Of a DNA stretch of 64,000 bases, positions 17,560 to 25,323 are shown piece after piece (position 1 is the stretch's first letter; the number at the start of each line of letters is the position of its first letter). The DNA is from Pseudomonas putida (GTDB lineage: Bacteria > Pseudomonadota > Gammaproteobacteria > Pseudomonadales > Pseudomonadaceae), in contig NZ_CP018846.1 of NCBI RefSeq assembly GCF_002025705.1, positions 4,269,501 to 4,333,500 on the forward strand, read 5' to 3'. The position numbers were made by a program, and so were the translations under genes. The notes beneath the pieces are model-generated. The model had not been told where the DNA came from. It saw only the letters and a list, made by a program, of their open reading frames with translations, and searched no databases.

Positions 17560-18798
17560 TCACATCAGTTCGCGTAATCGCCTTTCGATATGCCGCCGCT
17601 CCGGCTCCTGGCAGGTCAATTCCAGCGCCTTTTGCCAGGCCATCCGAGCCTCATCCACATTCCCCAGCTGCTGATGCATCTCCGCCCGCGCCGCATGCGC
17701 CAGGTGATAGTCGCGCAACTCTCCGCCTGCCAGGATCGCCTCCACCGCCACCAACCCAGCCTGCGCCCCGTCACGCTTGGCCAGCGCCACCGCCCGGTTG
17801 AGCGCCACAACGGCAGACGGCCAGTGCCTTTGCAGTACATCGTACAGCCCGACGATCTCCGCCCAGTCTGTCTCTTGCGCCGTCGCCGCCTCGGCATGCA
17901 CCGCCGCGATCGCCGCCTGCACGGTGTAGGCACCAAAAGCCCGACTGGCCAATGCCAGGCGCACCAGCTCGCAGCCTTCGCCAATCTGCTCGCGGTCCCA
18001 CAGGCTGCGGTCCTGCTGATCGAGCAGCACCAGATTGCCTTCGGCATCGCTGCGCGCGCGCTGCCGCGATGCCTGTAGCAGCATCAGCGCCAGCAGGCCG
18101 ACGGCTTCTGCGTCCGGCAATAATTGCACCAGCAGGCGCCCGAGGCGGATCGCCTCGTCGCTCAGCTCCTGCTGCAGCAAATCCTCACCCGAAGACGCCG
18201 AATAGCCTTCGTTGAACACCAGATAGATCACCCGCAACACACTCTCCAGGCGCTCGGGCAGTTCGTGCAATTCAGGGACCTGATAAGGAATGCCGGCGTC
18301 GCGGATCTTGGCCTTGGCCCGCACGATACGCTGGGCAATGGTCGCCGGGCTTTGCAGAAACGCCCGGGCGATCTGCTCGGTGGTCAGGTCGCAGACTTCG
18401 CGCAGGGTCAGCGGCACCTGGGCATCGGCGGCCAAGGCCGGGTGGCAACACGTGAAGATCAACCGCAGGCGGTCGTCAGCGAGCAGCTCCTCTTCACTGG
18501 GATCTTGCCCCTGGCCTTCGATCAGCATGATCAGGTCGGCCTGGGAGCGGTCGAAACGGGCACGCCGGCGCAATGCATCAATGGCCTTGAAGCGCCCGGT
18601 CGAAACCAGCCAGGCGCGCGGGTTGCCGGGGATACCATCGCGCTGCCAGCGCTCGACGGCGATGAAAAAGGCATCGTGCATGGCCTCCTCGGCCAGGTCG
18701 AAATCCCCCAGCAGGCGGATCAACGTCGCCAGGATGCGCCGCGAATCACGCCGGTACACCGCTTCGACTTCGCCACGCACCTGCGCCAGCTCCGCCAT
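17560..18798 (-). CDS. ECF42-type sigma factor with C-terminal TPR-like extension
   Basis: A 412-residue RNA polymerase sigma factor, about twice the usual ECF length. Region 2 (RDSRRILATLIRLLGDFDLAEEAMHDAFFIAVERW) and the following GNPRAWLVSTGRFKAIDALRR segment are clear, region 4 includes LTTEQIARAFLQSPATIAQR, and the last 200 residues form the helical extension with the DWAEIVGLYDVL segment that marks the ECF42 group. ECF42 factors work without an anti-sigma factor and are encoded with YCII/DGPF proteins, exactly as here. The ATG overlaps the preceding stop as TGATG, so translation is coupled. A probable autoregulated promoter lies before the first gene of the cluster. Confidence 0.9.
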   Translation of the reverse strand: MAELAQVRGEVEAVYRRDSRRILATLIRLLGDFDLAEEAMHDAFFIAVERWQRDGIPGNPRAWLVSTGRFKAIDALRRRARFDRSQADLIMLIEGQGQDPSEEELLADDRLRLIFTCCHPALAADAQVPLTLREVCDLTTEQIARAFLQSPATIAQRIVRAKAKIRDAGIPYQVPELHELPERLESVLRVIYLVFNEGYSASSGEDLLQQELSDEAIRLGRLLVQLLPDAEAVGLLALMLLQASRQRARSDAEGNLVLLDQQDRSLWDREQIGEGCELVRLALASRAFGAYTVQAAIAAVHAEAATAQETDWAEIVGLYDVLQRHWPSAVVALNRAVALAKRDGAQAGLVAVEAILAGGELRDYHLAHAARAEMHQQLGNVDEARMAWQKALELTCQEPERRHIERRLRELM

Positions 18799-19283
18799 CA
18801 GTCTGGCATCCGCTGGGTCACCACCTCCACCAGGCGGTCCAGGCTTTCTCCCCAGCCCTGATGGAAGCCCATTTCTTCATGGGCACGGCTGTCGGCTGCA
18901 TTCCAGTGCCAGGCACGGGCGGTGTAGCGGGTCTTGCCGTTTTCTTCGTCAAAGCTGATCACTGCAGTCATGAAGGCCTTGCCCGACGGCACCCAGCCCG
19001 GCCCGAAGGCATCGGTGAACACCAGCCGGCGCGGGGCGGCAATTTCCAGAAACACCCCCTGGGTGGGGTACTCGGAGCCATCCGGAGCACGCATGAGCGT
19101 ACGGAAAAGGCCCCCGACCCACAGTTGCATCTCGCATTCAGGGGTGGTCATGCCGTGCGGCCCCCACCACTGCATCAGCCACTCGGGCTCGGTCCAGGCA
19201 CGGAATACCTTGGCAGGTGGGGCATCGATCAAGCGGCTGATGGACAGCTCGTGCTGCGCAGGCGCGGGTTGGGCAAGGGTCAT
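18798..19283 (-). CDS. SRPBCC / AHSA1-like domain protein
   Basis: A 161-residue protein of the START-like fold. It begins with HELSISRLIDAPPAKVFRAWTEPEWLMQWWGP, the classical opening of the AHSA1/YndB type, and ends with GWGESLDRLVEVV. Such proteins hold a deep hydrophobic pocket and bind small ligands; those beside ECF42 genes have no defined role. A GGAGA site precedes the ATG. It is the third gene of the four-gene sigma cluster, 21 bases after the YCII gene and overlapping the sigma gene by one base. Confidence 0.88.
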   Translation of the reverse strand: MTLAQPAPAQHELSISRLIDAPPAKVFRAWTEPEWLMQWWGPHGMTTPECEMQLWVGGLFRTLMRAPDGSEYPTQGVFLEIAAPRRLVFTDAFGPGWVPSGKAFMTAVISFDEENGKTRYTARAWHWNAADSRAHEEMGFHQGWGESLDRLVEVVTQRMPD

Positions 19284-19304
19284 TCTTGTTGTTCTCCGTT
19301 GCTG

Positions 19305-19649
19305 TCAGGGTTGCAGTTCGCGCACCGGCCGCACTTCCACGCTACCGACCCGCGCCGCCGGTATGCCCTTGGCGATGTTCAGCGCCTCGTTGAGGTCACG
19401 GGCATCGACCAGGTAGAAACCGGCGAGCTGCTCTTTGGTTTCGGCAAACGGGCCATCGGTGATGCTCATTCGCCCTGCGCGCATGCGCACGGTGGTGGCG
19501 GTTTGCACGGTCTTCAGCGCTTCTGCTGCAATGATGCGCCCGGAGCTCTGCAGCGATTCGGCGTAGGCCATGCATTCGGCGTCTTCCGGGCTGTCGGGCA
19601 GGCTGTGCAGCAGCCCTTCGTCACAATAGACCAGGCACAGGTATTTCAT
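19305..19649 (-). CDS. YCII / DGPF-domain protein, ECF42 partner
   Basis: A 114-residue ferredoxin-like protein opening MKYLCLVYCDEGLL. The name-giving motif is visible as ITDGPFAETKEQLAGFYLVDA, with the DGPF box and the following E-KE-LAGF typical of the family. These proteins are the constant companions of ECF42 sigma factors and are usually their main regulated target, but their biochemical activity is not settled. The GGAGA site before the ATG is good. Second gene of the cluster. Confidence 0.9.
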   Translation of the reverse strand: MKYLCLVYCDEGLLHSLPDSPEDAECMAYAESLQSSGRIIAAEALKTVQTATTVRMRAGRMSITDGPFAETKEQLAGFYLVDARDLNEALNIAKGIPAARVGSVEVRPVRELQP

Positions 19650-19692
19650 GGTCGTCTCCAGGCGTTGGCAACGTGCATTTGGCGATAGCCGA

Positions 19693-20118
19693 TCAAGGCT
19701 TGAGATCGAATAGTGCTTTCTGGGTTTGCATGTCGAACGGTGCCGACCAATGCTCGTGGATCACCTGCCACTGGCCGCCAGACTTGCGGTAACCGACGGT
19801 GGCCCGCATGAAGCCGCACTGGCTCTCGTCATCCCCAGGGCCGCAGCGGTTCAGCCAGTGCGCCAGGCCCAGCTCGCCTTCGGCGTGCACGGTCAGTTGG
19901 GCGAGCTCGAAGACCATGGGCCCGGGGCACATGCCCATGCACATTTCCCAATGCGCCTGGTAGGCGGCCTTGCCCTTGAATTGCAGCGACTGGATGGCAT
20001 CGAAGGCGACGATGTCGTCGGCGTAGGGCGCAGTGATGGCGGGAATATCACGGTCACGCACGGCCTGCATCCAGCGTTCGATAAGCTGACGGATTTCGTT
20101 TTCGGCTGCCGTGTTCAT
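19693..20118 (-). CDS. SnoaL-like / NTF2-fold protein
   Basis: A 141-residue protein of the NTF2-like superfamily (DUF4440/SnoaL type): AENEIRQLIERWMQAVRDRDIPAI is the usual first helix pair, followed by YADDIVAFDAI and the C-terminal YRKSGGQWQVIHEHWSAPF. The family includes isomerases and many proteins without known activity. It is the first gene of the sigma cluster, with a GGAGGA site and, further upstream, a promoter that fits the ECF42 type. It may be a stress-induced enzyme, but that is inferred from position. Confidence 0.85.
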   Translation of the reverse strand: MNTAAENEIRQLIERWMQAVRDRDIPAITAPYADDIVAFDAIQSLQFKGKAAYQAHWEMCMGMCPGPMVFELAQLTVHAEGELGLAHWLNRCGPGDDESQCGFMRATVGYRKSGGQWQVIHEHWSAPFDMQTQKALFDLKP

Positions 20119-20181
20119 CGGGTGTTCCTCCGATCGTTCATGAGCGTTTCGGTAAAGGGTTGTCTTGTACCTTCAGCTCAT

Positions 20182-20209
20182 GGTCGAACGGTAATCGGAT
20201 AAATCGACA
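20182..20209 (-). promoter_or_regulatory. Candidate ECF42-dependent promoter
   Basis: Read on the minus strand, TGTCGA (20209-20204) is followed after exactly 17 bases by CGACC (20186-20182). As I recall the ECF42 work, target promoters carry TGTCGA at -35 and a CGA-containing -10. The distance to the SnoaL-like start leaves a leader of about 55-60 bases. The match supports autoregulation of the four-gene cluster. Confidence 0.6.
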
Positions 20210-20255
20210 GGTCTTACCAACGTTTTTCTTGAGAGACGCATGCCTTGATTGCAGT

Positions 20256-20484
20256 GGCGCCTGTGAAATCGCGCGGCGCATCGCGGATGAATCCGCTCCT
20301 ACATTTGTTTCGAGCCAATCACTCCTGCGAATTCGCCGCTGTCCGCCCTGTTTGTTACCTTCAATATCGAGGTGAGCGCAAAGCGGGCAGCCCATCTGCC
20401 ACAGGATAGACTGGCCCGAAATAGATGTAGGAGCGGATTCATCCGCGATGCGCCGCGCGGGCGGCGCACGATCTCACAAGCGCC
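20256..20484. repeat. Long inverted repeat (GGATGAATCCGCTCCTAC ends), unique centre
   Basis: The outer arms (CGCATCGCGGATGAATCCGC and its complement, with GC-rich tails) are the same as those of the elements near 46.4 and 58.6 kb, but the roughly 120-base centre is different. It lies between the sigma cluster and the LysE gene, both read leftward, and fills most of that gap. Confidence 0.75.
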
Positions 20485-20530
20485 AAACAACTCCAGGCAT
20501 GCACCCATGCTCCCATGCCCCAACCACAAC

Positions 20531-21169
20531 CTAAACGCCGGCGCCAATGAATTCCCGGTAACCCGAGACAATCACGTACACCGCGAAATAACAGAAAATA
20601 GCCGCCGACAGAAGATATGACCAGGTCAGCAGGCGGTCCCCCAGCAAGCGCCCGCCGTGGCTGGCGATGCCACATAGGCTCATGCACCAGACCAGCCCGG
20701 CCGCGAAGAAGCCGCCAAGAAACAACCCGGCGTCCAGCAGGCTGCCGCTGCCAGAGCGGGAAATCAGCACGCCACCGACCGCGGCGAACCAGAGGATGGC
20801 GCTGGGCGACGACATGGCCAGGAAGATGCCACGCAGAAACTCGCGCCAGCCCGACTCCACCACCACCTGCGCACTGGCATCCATGTGCCCGCCCCGCCAG
20901 GCGGCCAGCAGCATCTTGATGGCGAACCACACCAGCAACACCGAACCGCCAAGCCACAGGGTCCAGCGCACGCTTTCGAATTGCAGCAGCACGGTCATGC
21001 CAGCCAGCGCCGCAATGGCGTAGACCAGGTCGCCCACGCAGGTCCCCAGGCCGAGCCAGAAGCCTTGGAGAAACCCGCGTTGCATGGCCAGGGTGATCAT
21101 GGCGATGTTGGCCACGCCGATGTCCAGGCACAGGGACAGGCTGAGGAAGAAACCGTTGGAAAAAGGCAT
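20531..21169 (-). CDS. LysE/RhtB-type exporter
   Basis: A 212-residue inner-membrane protein with about six hydrophobic segments. The N-terminal half holds ANIAMITLAMQRGFLQGFWLGLGTCVGDLVY, the usual LysE layout, and SSPSAILWFAAVGG matches the 'P-x-x-x-x-x-F' region of the second half. Members export amino acids or their derivatives. I start at MPFSNGFFLSLSL because the longer frame adds 15 unlikely residues. No regulator is adjacent, and the substrate is unknown. Confidence 0.85.
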   Translation of the reverse strand: MPFSNGFFLSLSLCLDIGVANIAMITLAMQRGFLQGFWLGLGTCVGDLVYAIAALAGMTVLLQFESVRWTLWLGGSVLLVWFAIKMLLAAWRGGHMDASAQVVVESGWREFLRGIFLAMSSPSAILWFAAVGGVLISRSGSGSLLDAGLFLGGFFAAGLVWCMSLCGIASHGGRLLGDRLLTWSYLLSAAIFCYFAVYVIVSGYREFIGAGV

Positions 21170-21243
21170 TGAACACTCGAAGTCAGGGCAATCAGGCGCC
21201 GTAGAGCCTGCCACGAGCGGTCATGGGATGGAAGGGTGTACGA

Positions 21244-21576
21244 TCAAGCCAGAGCTGCCTGCTCGAAAACCTCATCCGCCCACTGGTTAAGACTTTTGCC
21301 CGCAGCTCGGGCGGCAACGCTGGCGGCCGCGTGCACCTCTGGGCGAATGCGCAGCATGACCTTGCCTGACGCGGGTTTTTCCGGGGTGATGCCCTGCTCC
21401 GCGCAATCGGCCAGGTAATCTTCCAGCGCCCCGCGGAAGGCTTCATGAAGCTCGGGCACCGAGCTTGCGTGAAAACTGATGATGTCGCGCATGCCCAGTA
21501 CACGGCCAACAAAAATGTCGTCACGCTCATCGTATTCGATACGGGCGGCATAGCCCTTGTAACGCATGCAACTCAT
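21244..21576 (-). CDS. hicB: HicB-family antitoxin
   Basis: A 110-residue protein with the HicB partial RNase H-like fold: YKGYAARIEYDERDDIFVGRVLGMRDIISFHASSV, then a ribbon-helix-helix tail MLRIRPEVHAAASVAARAAGKSLNQWADEVFEQA for DNA binding. It neutralises the HicA mRNA interferase and probably represses the operon. Its ATG overlaps the hicA stop by four bases (ATGA). The order toxin first, antitoxin second is normal for hicAB. All parts look complete, so the module should be active. Confidence 0.9.
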   Translation of the reverse strand: MSCMRYKGYAARIEYDERDDIFVGRVLGMRDIISFHASSVPELHEAFRGALEDYLADCAEQGITPEKPASGKVMLRIRPEVHAAASVAARAAGKSLNQWADEVFEQAALA

Positions 21577-21827
21577 AGGCTGACTCCTGCCCGCAGCAAG
21601 AATTCGCGGGCTTCTTCAATCTGATACCGTTTGGCTTCCTTGCCAGGATGGGGGCGATGGCACCTCCAGCTCTGGCCGCCAAGCACCAGCTTGACCCTGG
21701 AGCCTTGCCGCTCCAGCACTTGCCCGCCGAGGTGAAGCACCAGGGCTTCGACCTCGGCAAACGCCAATGAAGGTGTCGTGGGCGTCCTGAAGATAGCGTC
21801 GTAGATTTTTCGGTATCGAGTGTTCAT
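21573..21827 (-). CDS. hicA: HicA-family mRNA interferase toxin
   Basis: An 84-residue toxin with the small dsRBD-like HicA fold. It has LAFAEVEALVLHLGGQVLERQGSRVKLVLGG followed by RCHRPHPGKEAKRYQIEEAREFLLRAG. It belongs to the subgroup with GSRV in place of the usual GSH and histidines in the later HRPHP segment, a common arrangement. HicA cleaves mRNA and stops growth when HicB is lost. An inverted repeat lies 8 bases upstream of the start. The leader must be very short or absent. Confidence 0.87.
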   Translation of the reverse strand: MNTRYRKIYDAIFRTPTTPSLAFAEVEALVLHLGGQVLERQGSRVKLVLGGQSWRCHRPHPGKEAKRYQIEEAREFLLRAGVSL

Positions 21828-21834
21828 CGGAAAA

Positions 21835-21855
21835 TGCTATCAAAATAAGATAGCA
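21835..21855 (-). promoter_or_regulatory. Candidate hicAB operator
   Basis: TGCTATC and GATAGCA form perfect 7-base arms around AAAATAA, just before the hicA start. The minus-strand centre, TATCTTATTTTG, is AT-rich and could include the -10 box. HicB proteins with a ribbon-helix-helix tail bind such palindromes to repress their own operon, so this is a likely autoregulatory site. Confidence 0.6.
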
Positions 21856-21874
21856 CTTTTTCCCCGATATTCAT

Positions 21875-22840
21875 TCAGGATTTTTCAGCACCTGCCAGCA
21901 CCTGCGCATAACGCCCGCGATCCACGTTGGCCCCGCTCAGCACCACTGCCACGCGCTTGCCTGCCTGGCGCTCGCGCTCCTGCAGCAACGCCGCCAACGC
22001 TGCAGCACCGGCGCCTTCGGCCGTGTTATGGGTGGTTTCGTGATAGATCCGCATAGCCTCTGCCACTTCGCTGTCGGTGACCCGTACGATCCGCGCGGCA
22101 TGCTCGCGTACGAGGGCGAAGGCATCCGGGTGTGGAACCCGGCAGGCCATGCCATCGGCAAAGGTATCGGCGGTGGCCGTGGTGACGATGCGGCCCAGCT
22201 CGAAACTCTGCGCATAGGCATCGGCCGCACTGGACACCACGCCGACGATCTCGGTTTTCAGCCCCAGCAGGTTGCGTGCCTGGATCAGCCCGCAGATGCC
22301 CGAACCCATACCGATCGGCACGTACACGCAATCCAGCTGGCCCACGGCCTCGAACAGCTCCAGGGCATAGGTGGCGACCCCGCGCACCAGTTCAGGGTGG
22401 AACGACGGCACCATGTCATAGTCCAGCTCGTCCGCCAGGCGCGCCGCCTCTTCACGGGCCACGTCGAAGTCGACACCATGCTCCACCAGCTCTGCGCCCA
22501 GTGCACGCATGGCGGCGTTCTTTTCTTTCGAGTTGCCCTCGGGCACCACGATCACCAGCGGCACGCCAGCCTGGCTCGCGGCCAGCGCCATGCTCTGCCC
22601 GTGATTGCCGCGGGTCGCGGTGACCAGCCCGCGGGGTGGCTCGCCCCTCGCCATCAGCGAACGCACATAGACCAGCCCGCCACGCACCTTGAATGCGCCG
22701 GTGGGTGCGTGGTTTTCATGCTTTACCCACACCTGGCAGCCCAGCCGCTGGGCCAGCAAGGGCCAGACGTGCTGTGGGGTGGCGGGTACATGCTGGTGGA
22801 CGAAATCGGCGGCTTCGCGCAGGGCAGCAAGGTCGAACAT
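21875..22840 (-). CDS. PLP-dependent threonine/serine dehydratase-like enzyme
   Basis: A 321-residue fold-type II PLP enzyme. The Schiff-base Lys is in APTGAFKVRGGL, the Asn of the substrate loop in TATRGNHGQSMA, and a Gly-rich phosphate loop in PIGMGSGICGLI. It lacks the C-terminal ACT domain of biosynthetic IlvA, so it resembles catabolic serine/threonine dehydratases or racemases. I start at MFDLAALREAADF, which is preceded by GAGGG at the right distance. The divergent neighbour is a MocR regulator with a tandem operator between the genes, so this enzyme is probably its target. The exact substrate is not shown. Confidence 0.85.
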   Translation of the reverse strand: MFDLAALREAADFVHQHVPATPQHVWPLLAQRLGCQVWVKHENHAPTGAFKVRGGLVYVRSLMARGEPPRGLVTATRGNHGQSMALAASQAGVPLVIVVPEGNSKEKNAAMRALGAELVEHGVDFDVAREEAARLADELDYDMVPSFHPELVRGVATYALELFEAVGQLDCVYVPIGMGSGICGLIQARNLLGLKTEIVGVVSSAADAYAQSFELGRIVTTATADTFADGMACRVPHPDAFALVREHAARIVRVTDSEVAEAMRIYHETTHNTAEGAGAAALAALLQERERQAGKRVAVVLSGANVDRGRYAQVLAGAEKS

Positions 22841-22891
22841 GGCGATCATCCCTCTTCGGTAGGTGGTTGATCCGATCCTAAGCGCCAGGCA

Positions 22892-22927
22892 TTGTATGGG
22901 TACAACCTTATATTGCATGGGCAGCAA
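22892..22927. promoter_or_regulatory. Tandem operator for the MocR regulator
   Basis: TTGTATGGGTACAA and TTGCATGGGCAGCAA are direct repeats 21 bases apart, that is two helical turns, and each has inward symmetry (TTGTA..TACAA, TTGC..GCAA). MocR proteins such as GabR and PdxR bind paired direct repeats. The second copy overlaps the proposed start codon of the regulator, which would allow self-repression. Confidence 0.6.
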
Positions 22928-24278
22928 TTTCGTGTGGATCCCACAGCTGATCGACGATGACCAACCCCGTTACCTTGCCTTGGTCGATGCAATTGCCAAT
23001 GCCATCGAAAGTGGCGCCCTCAAGGTCGGTGACCGCCTGCCCCCGCAACGGCGGCTGGCCTGGAAACTGGGCCTCAACCCTAGTACTACCCAGCAGGCCT
23101 ACCGCGAAGCTGCCGCTCGCCACCTGGTGGCTGGCGAAGTGGGCCGCGGCACCTACGTGCTGGCGGGCAGCAAGGAAGCGACCCTGTTCCGCATCAAGCA
23201 TCATGACGGGCAACGCCCGCTGATCGACCTGTCGACCAACGTTCCGGTGGCTGATCCGCACAATCATGATTTGCACGACAGCTTGCGCAGCCTGCTGAAA
23301 CGCCCCGATAGCGACTTGCTCAATCATTACCTGGGCCCCGAGCAGTTGCTGCTTGGGCGGATGCGTGGCGCCCAGTGGATGGCCAACCGCGGCCTGGCCC
23401 TGTCAGCGGACGAACTGTTGCTGTGTGGCGGAGCCCAGCAGGCGCTGGCACTGGTGCTGCAGTCGATCTGTCAGGCGGGTGAGCCAGTCATGCTTGAGGC
23501 CCTGACCGCACCGGGTATCAAGGCGGCCTGCCGGCAACTGCGTCTGCCCGTGCATGGCGTGGCACTGGACGACCAAGGCCTGCGGCCCGATGACCTGGAC
23601 CGTGTGGCGCGCGCCAGCGGTGCCCGCGTGCTGGTAACTACGCCGACCCTGCACAACCCCACAGGCGCCTGCATGGATGATGCTCGCCGCGCGGCAATTG
23701 CTGAGGTAGTCAAACGTCTGGGGCTGTTGCTGATCGAGGATGATGTGTACGGCGCATTCAGCGACCAACCGCCGCTCTACCCACTGCTGGGCGATCAAGG
23801 GGTCTACATCAACAGCCTGTCCAAGACGGTGGCTGCTGGCTTGCGATTGGGATGGATTGCGGCCAGCCCGAAACTGCTGGCCCAGGTTGACCCGCATGCC
23901 CAGGCCAGCCACTGGCCAGTGTCGCCATTGAGCCTGGAGATCGCTCGCCAATGGATCGAAGACGGTACAGCTGCGCGGCGGCTCGCCTGGCAGAAAACGG
24001 AAATCACCGAGCGATGGCGCCTGGCTCGCAGGCTGCTGGGTGATGGGCTGCACCTTACGGGCCAGCCTTCGCCCCACGCGTGGCTAGGCACGCCGCCGGG
24101 GGCCGAGGCGGTGGTAAAGCAATGTCGCGAGCGAGGTGTGGAAGTCGTCCCGGCCAGTGTGTTCGCGATTGGCGCGACCGAGGTGCAAGCCGTGCGCATC
24201 AGCCTGTCGGCAGCAGGCAGCCGAGCAGAGCTGAAACAAGGCCTGGAGGTAGTACAGCAGGTACTTTCGGGGCAATGA
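22917..24278 (+). CDS. MocR-type GntR/aminotransferase-like regulator
   Basis: About 453 residues. The N-terminal winged helix is YLALVDAIANAIESGALKVGDRLPPQRRLAWKLG, followed by NPSTTQQAYREAAARHL, and the rest is a fold-type I aminotransferase domain with the PLP Lys in YINSLSKTVAAGLRLGW and the Asp/Tyr segment LLIEDDVYGAFSD. Such proteins sense PLP or an amino compound. The start is uncertain: the ATG lies inside the tandem operator, and a GTG 5 codons later (VWIPQL) is a fair alternative; neither has a good ribosome site, so the message may be leaderless. It probably controls the divergent PLP dehydratase. Confidence 0.88.
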   Translation: MGSNFVWIPQLIDDDQPRYLALVDAIANAIESGALKVGDRLPPQRRLAWKLGLNPSTTQQAYREAAARHLVAGEVGRGTYVLAGSKEATLFRIKHHDGQRPLIDLSTNVPVADPHNHDLHDSLRSLLKRPDSDLLNHYLGPEQLLLGRMRGAQWMANRGLALSADELLLCGGAQQALALVLQSICQAGEPVMLEALTAPGIKAACRQLRLPVHGVALDDQGLRPDDLDRVARASGARVLVTTPTLHNPTGACMDDARRAAIAEVVKRLGLLLIEDDVYGAFSDQPPLYPLLGDQGVYINSLSKTVAAGLRLGWIAASPKLLAQVDPHAQASHWPVSPLSLEIARQWIEDGTAARRLAWQKTEITERWRLARRLLGDGLHLTGQPSPHAWLGTPPGAEAVVKQCRERGVEVVPASVFAIGATEVQAVRISLSAAGSRAELKQGLEVVQQVLSGQ

Positions 24279-24340
24279 TCCAGGGGACGAGAGCAGCCAC
24301 TTCGCTACTGCTCAACGCGAAGGGCCGCTTACGCGAGCTA

Positions 24341-24598
24341 TCAACCCTGCTGGCAACCTTCACCCATCGCCCGGTACTGAATGGTGTGCACCTGGCCATG
24401 GTGGTCTTCATAGGTCATGGTCGCAGGCACCACTTCACAGACATTGGGGATGGTCGACAGGTTGATCACCCGTTTGATGTCAAGGTTCATGGAGTAGTCG
24501 TACTGCTGGGCCACAGGCTCGCTGGAGACCGGTTTGGCCTCATCGGCGAGGGCGAACGAGGACATACCGACCAGAGCAAGAATCAGTAATGGTTTCAT
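24341..24598 (-). CDS. Small periplasmic protein, DUF2790 family
   Basis: An 85-residue protein with a signal peptide (MKPLLILALVGMSSFALA, cut before DEAK) and the DUF2790 body YDYSMNLDIKRVINLSTIPNVCEVVPATMTYEDHHG. The two Cys residues may form a disulphide. DUF2790 proteins are frequent and multi-copy in Pseudomonas, often copper- or stress-responsive, but none has a defined function. It is convergent with the MocR gene, 62 bases away. Confidence 0.8.
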   Translation of the reverse strand: MKPLLILALVGMSSFALADEAKPVSSEPVAQQYDYSMNLDIKRVINLSTIPNVCEVVPATMTYEDHHGQVHTIQYRAMGEGCQQG

Positions 24599-24873
24599 GG
24601 GGTTTGACCTTTAAAGCAATCCAGCTGATCGAGTGACTTCTTATGCCGTCAATGGCGCGGAGAAGTTGTCATCAACTGCGAAGATGACACGAAGTACCGA
24701 TCCCGCTTCGTCTACTGCCAGGGGGAATGGTTAAAATTCTACTCCTGGCCGGGAATAGTTGAACCCTGAACTCGGACATTCACCCTTGCAGGTTTTGCAA
24801 CAATCTGCGACAAAGCGAAACGGCTCGATGGCCTGAGATCAGCGAGCTAGAGCCAACCGTTCCAGGTATACCC

Positions 24874-25323
24874 ATGACTGCCCTGCACTGCGCCCTGCTC
24901 ATCGGCCCCGAGCGCCGATTGCTCGAACACTTCTACAAACAGCAGGGTTCGCGCATGCGTGCAGCCAATGATGGTGAATCGTGGGTGGCTCGCAGTGATG
25001 GGATCGTTGCCGGCCTCTGCCTCAGTACGATTGCCGACGGCCAATGGCTCACCGGCCTGTTCGTCGCCCCGCAAGCGCGCAAGCGTGGTGTGGCCGCGCA
25101 GTTGATCGAGGCGGCGCTGGCCGGGCACAGTGGCCCAACCTGGCTGTTCTGCCACCCCGACCTTGCCGCCTACTACCAGCGCCTGGGTTTCAGCATTACG
25201 GCGCAACTACCCGAAGCCCTGGCCTCGCGCCTGCAGCGCTACCAGCGCAGCAAAAGCCTGCTGGCCATGGTACGGGCTCAGTCGTCGCTGGCATCCAGCC
25301 CAGGGAACAGCACATCGGTGTAG
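24874..25323 (+). CDS. GNAT family N-acetyltransferase
   Basis: A 149-residue acetyltransferase. The acetyl-CoA loop is LTGLFVAPQARKRGVAAQLIEAAL (motif A, R-x-x-G-x-A variant), followed by LFCHPDLAAYYQRLGFSI (motif B). The substrate cannot be named. The last 46 bases of the gene overlap the last 46 bases of the opposing deformylase gene, so the C-terminal tail QSSLASSPGNSTSV is encoded opposite the deformylase C-terminus. The 275 bases before it hold no feature I can identify. Confidence 0.83.
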   Translation: MTALHCALLIGPERRLLEHFYKQQGSRMRAANDGESWVARSDGIVAGLCLSTIADGQWLTGLFVAPQARKRGVAAQLIEAALAGHSGPTWLFCHPDLAAYYQRLGFSITAQLPEALASRLQRYQRSKSLLAMVRAQSSLASSPGNSTSV

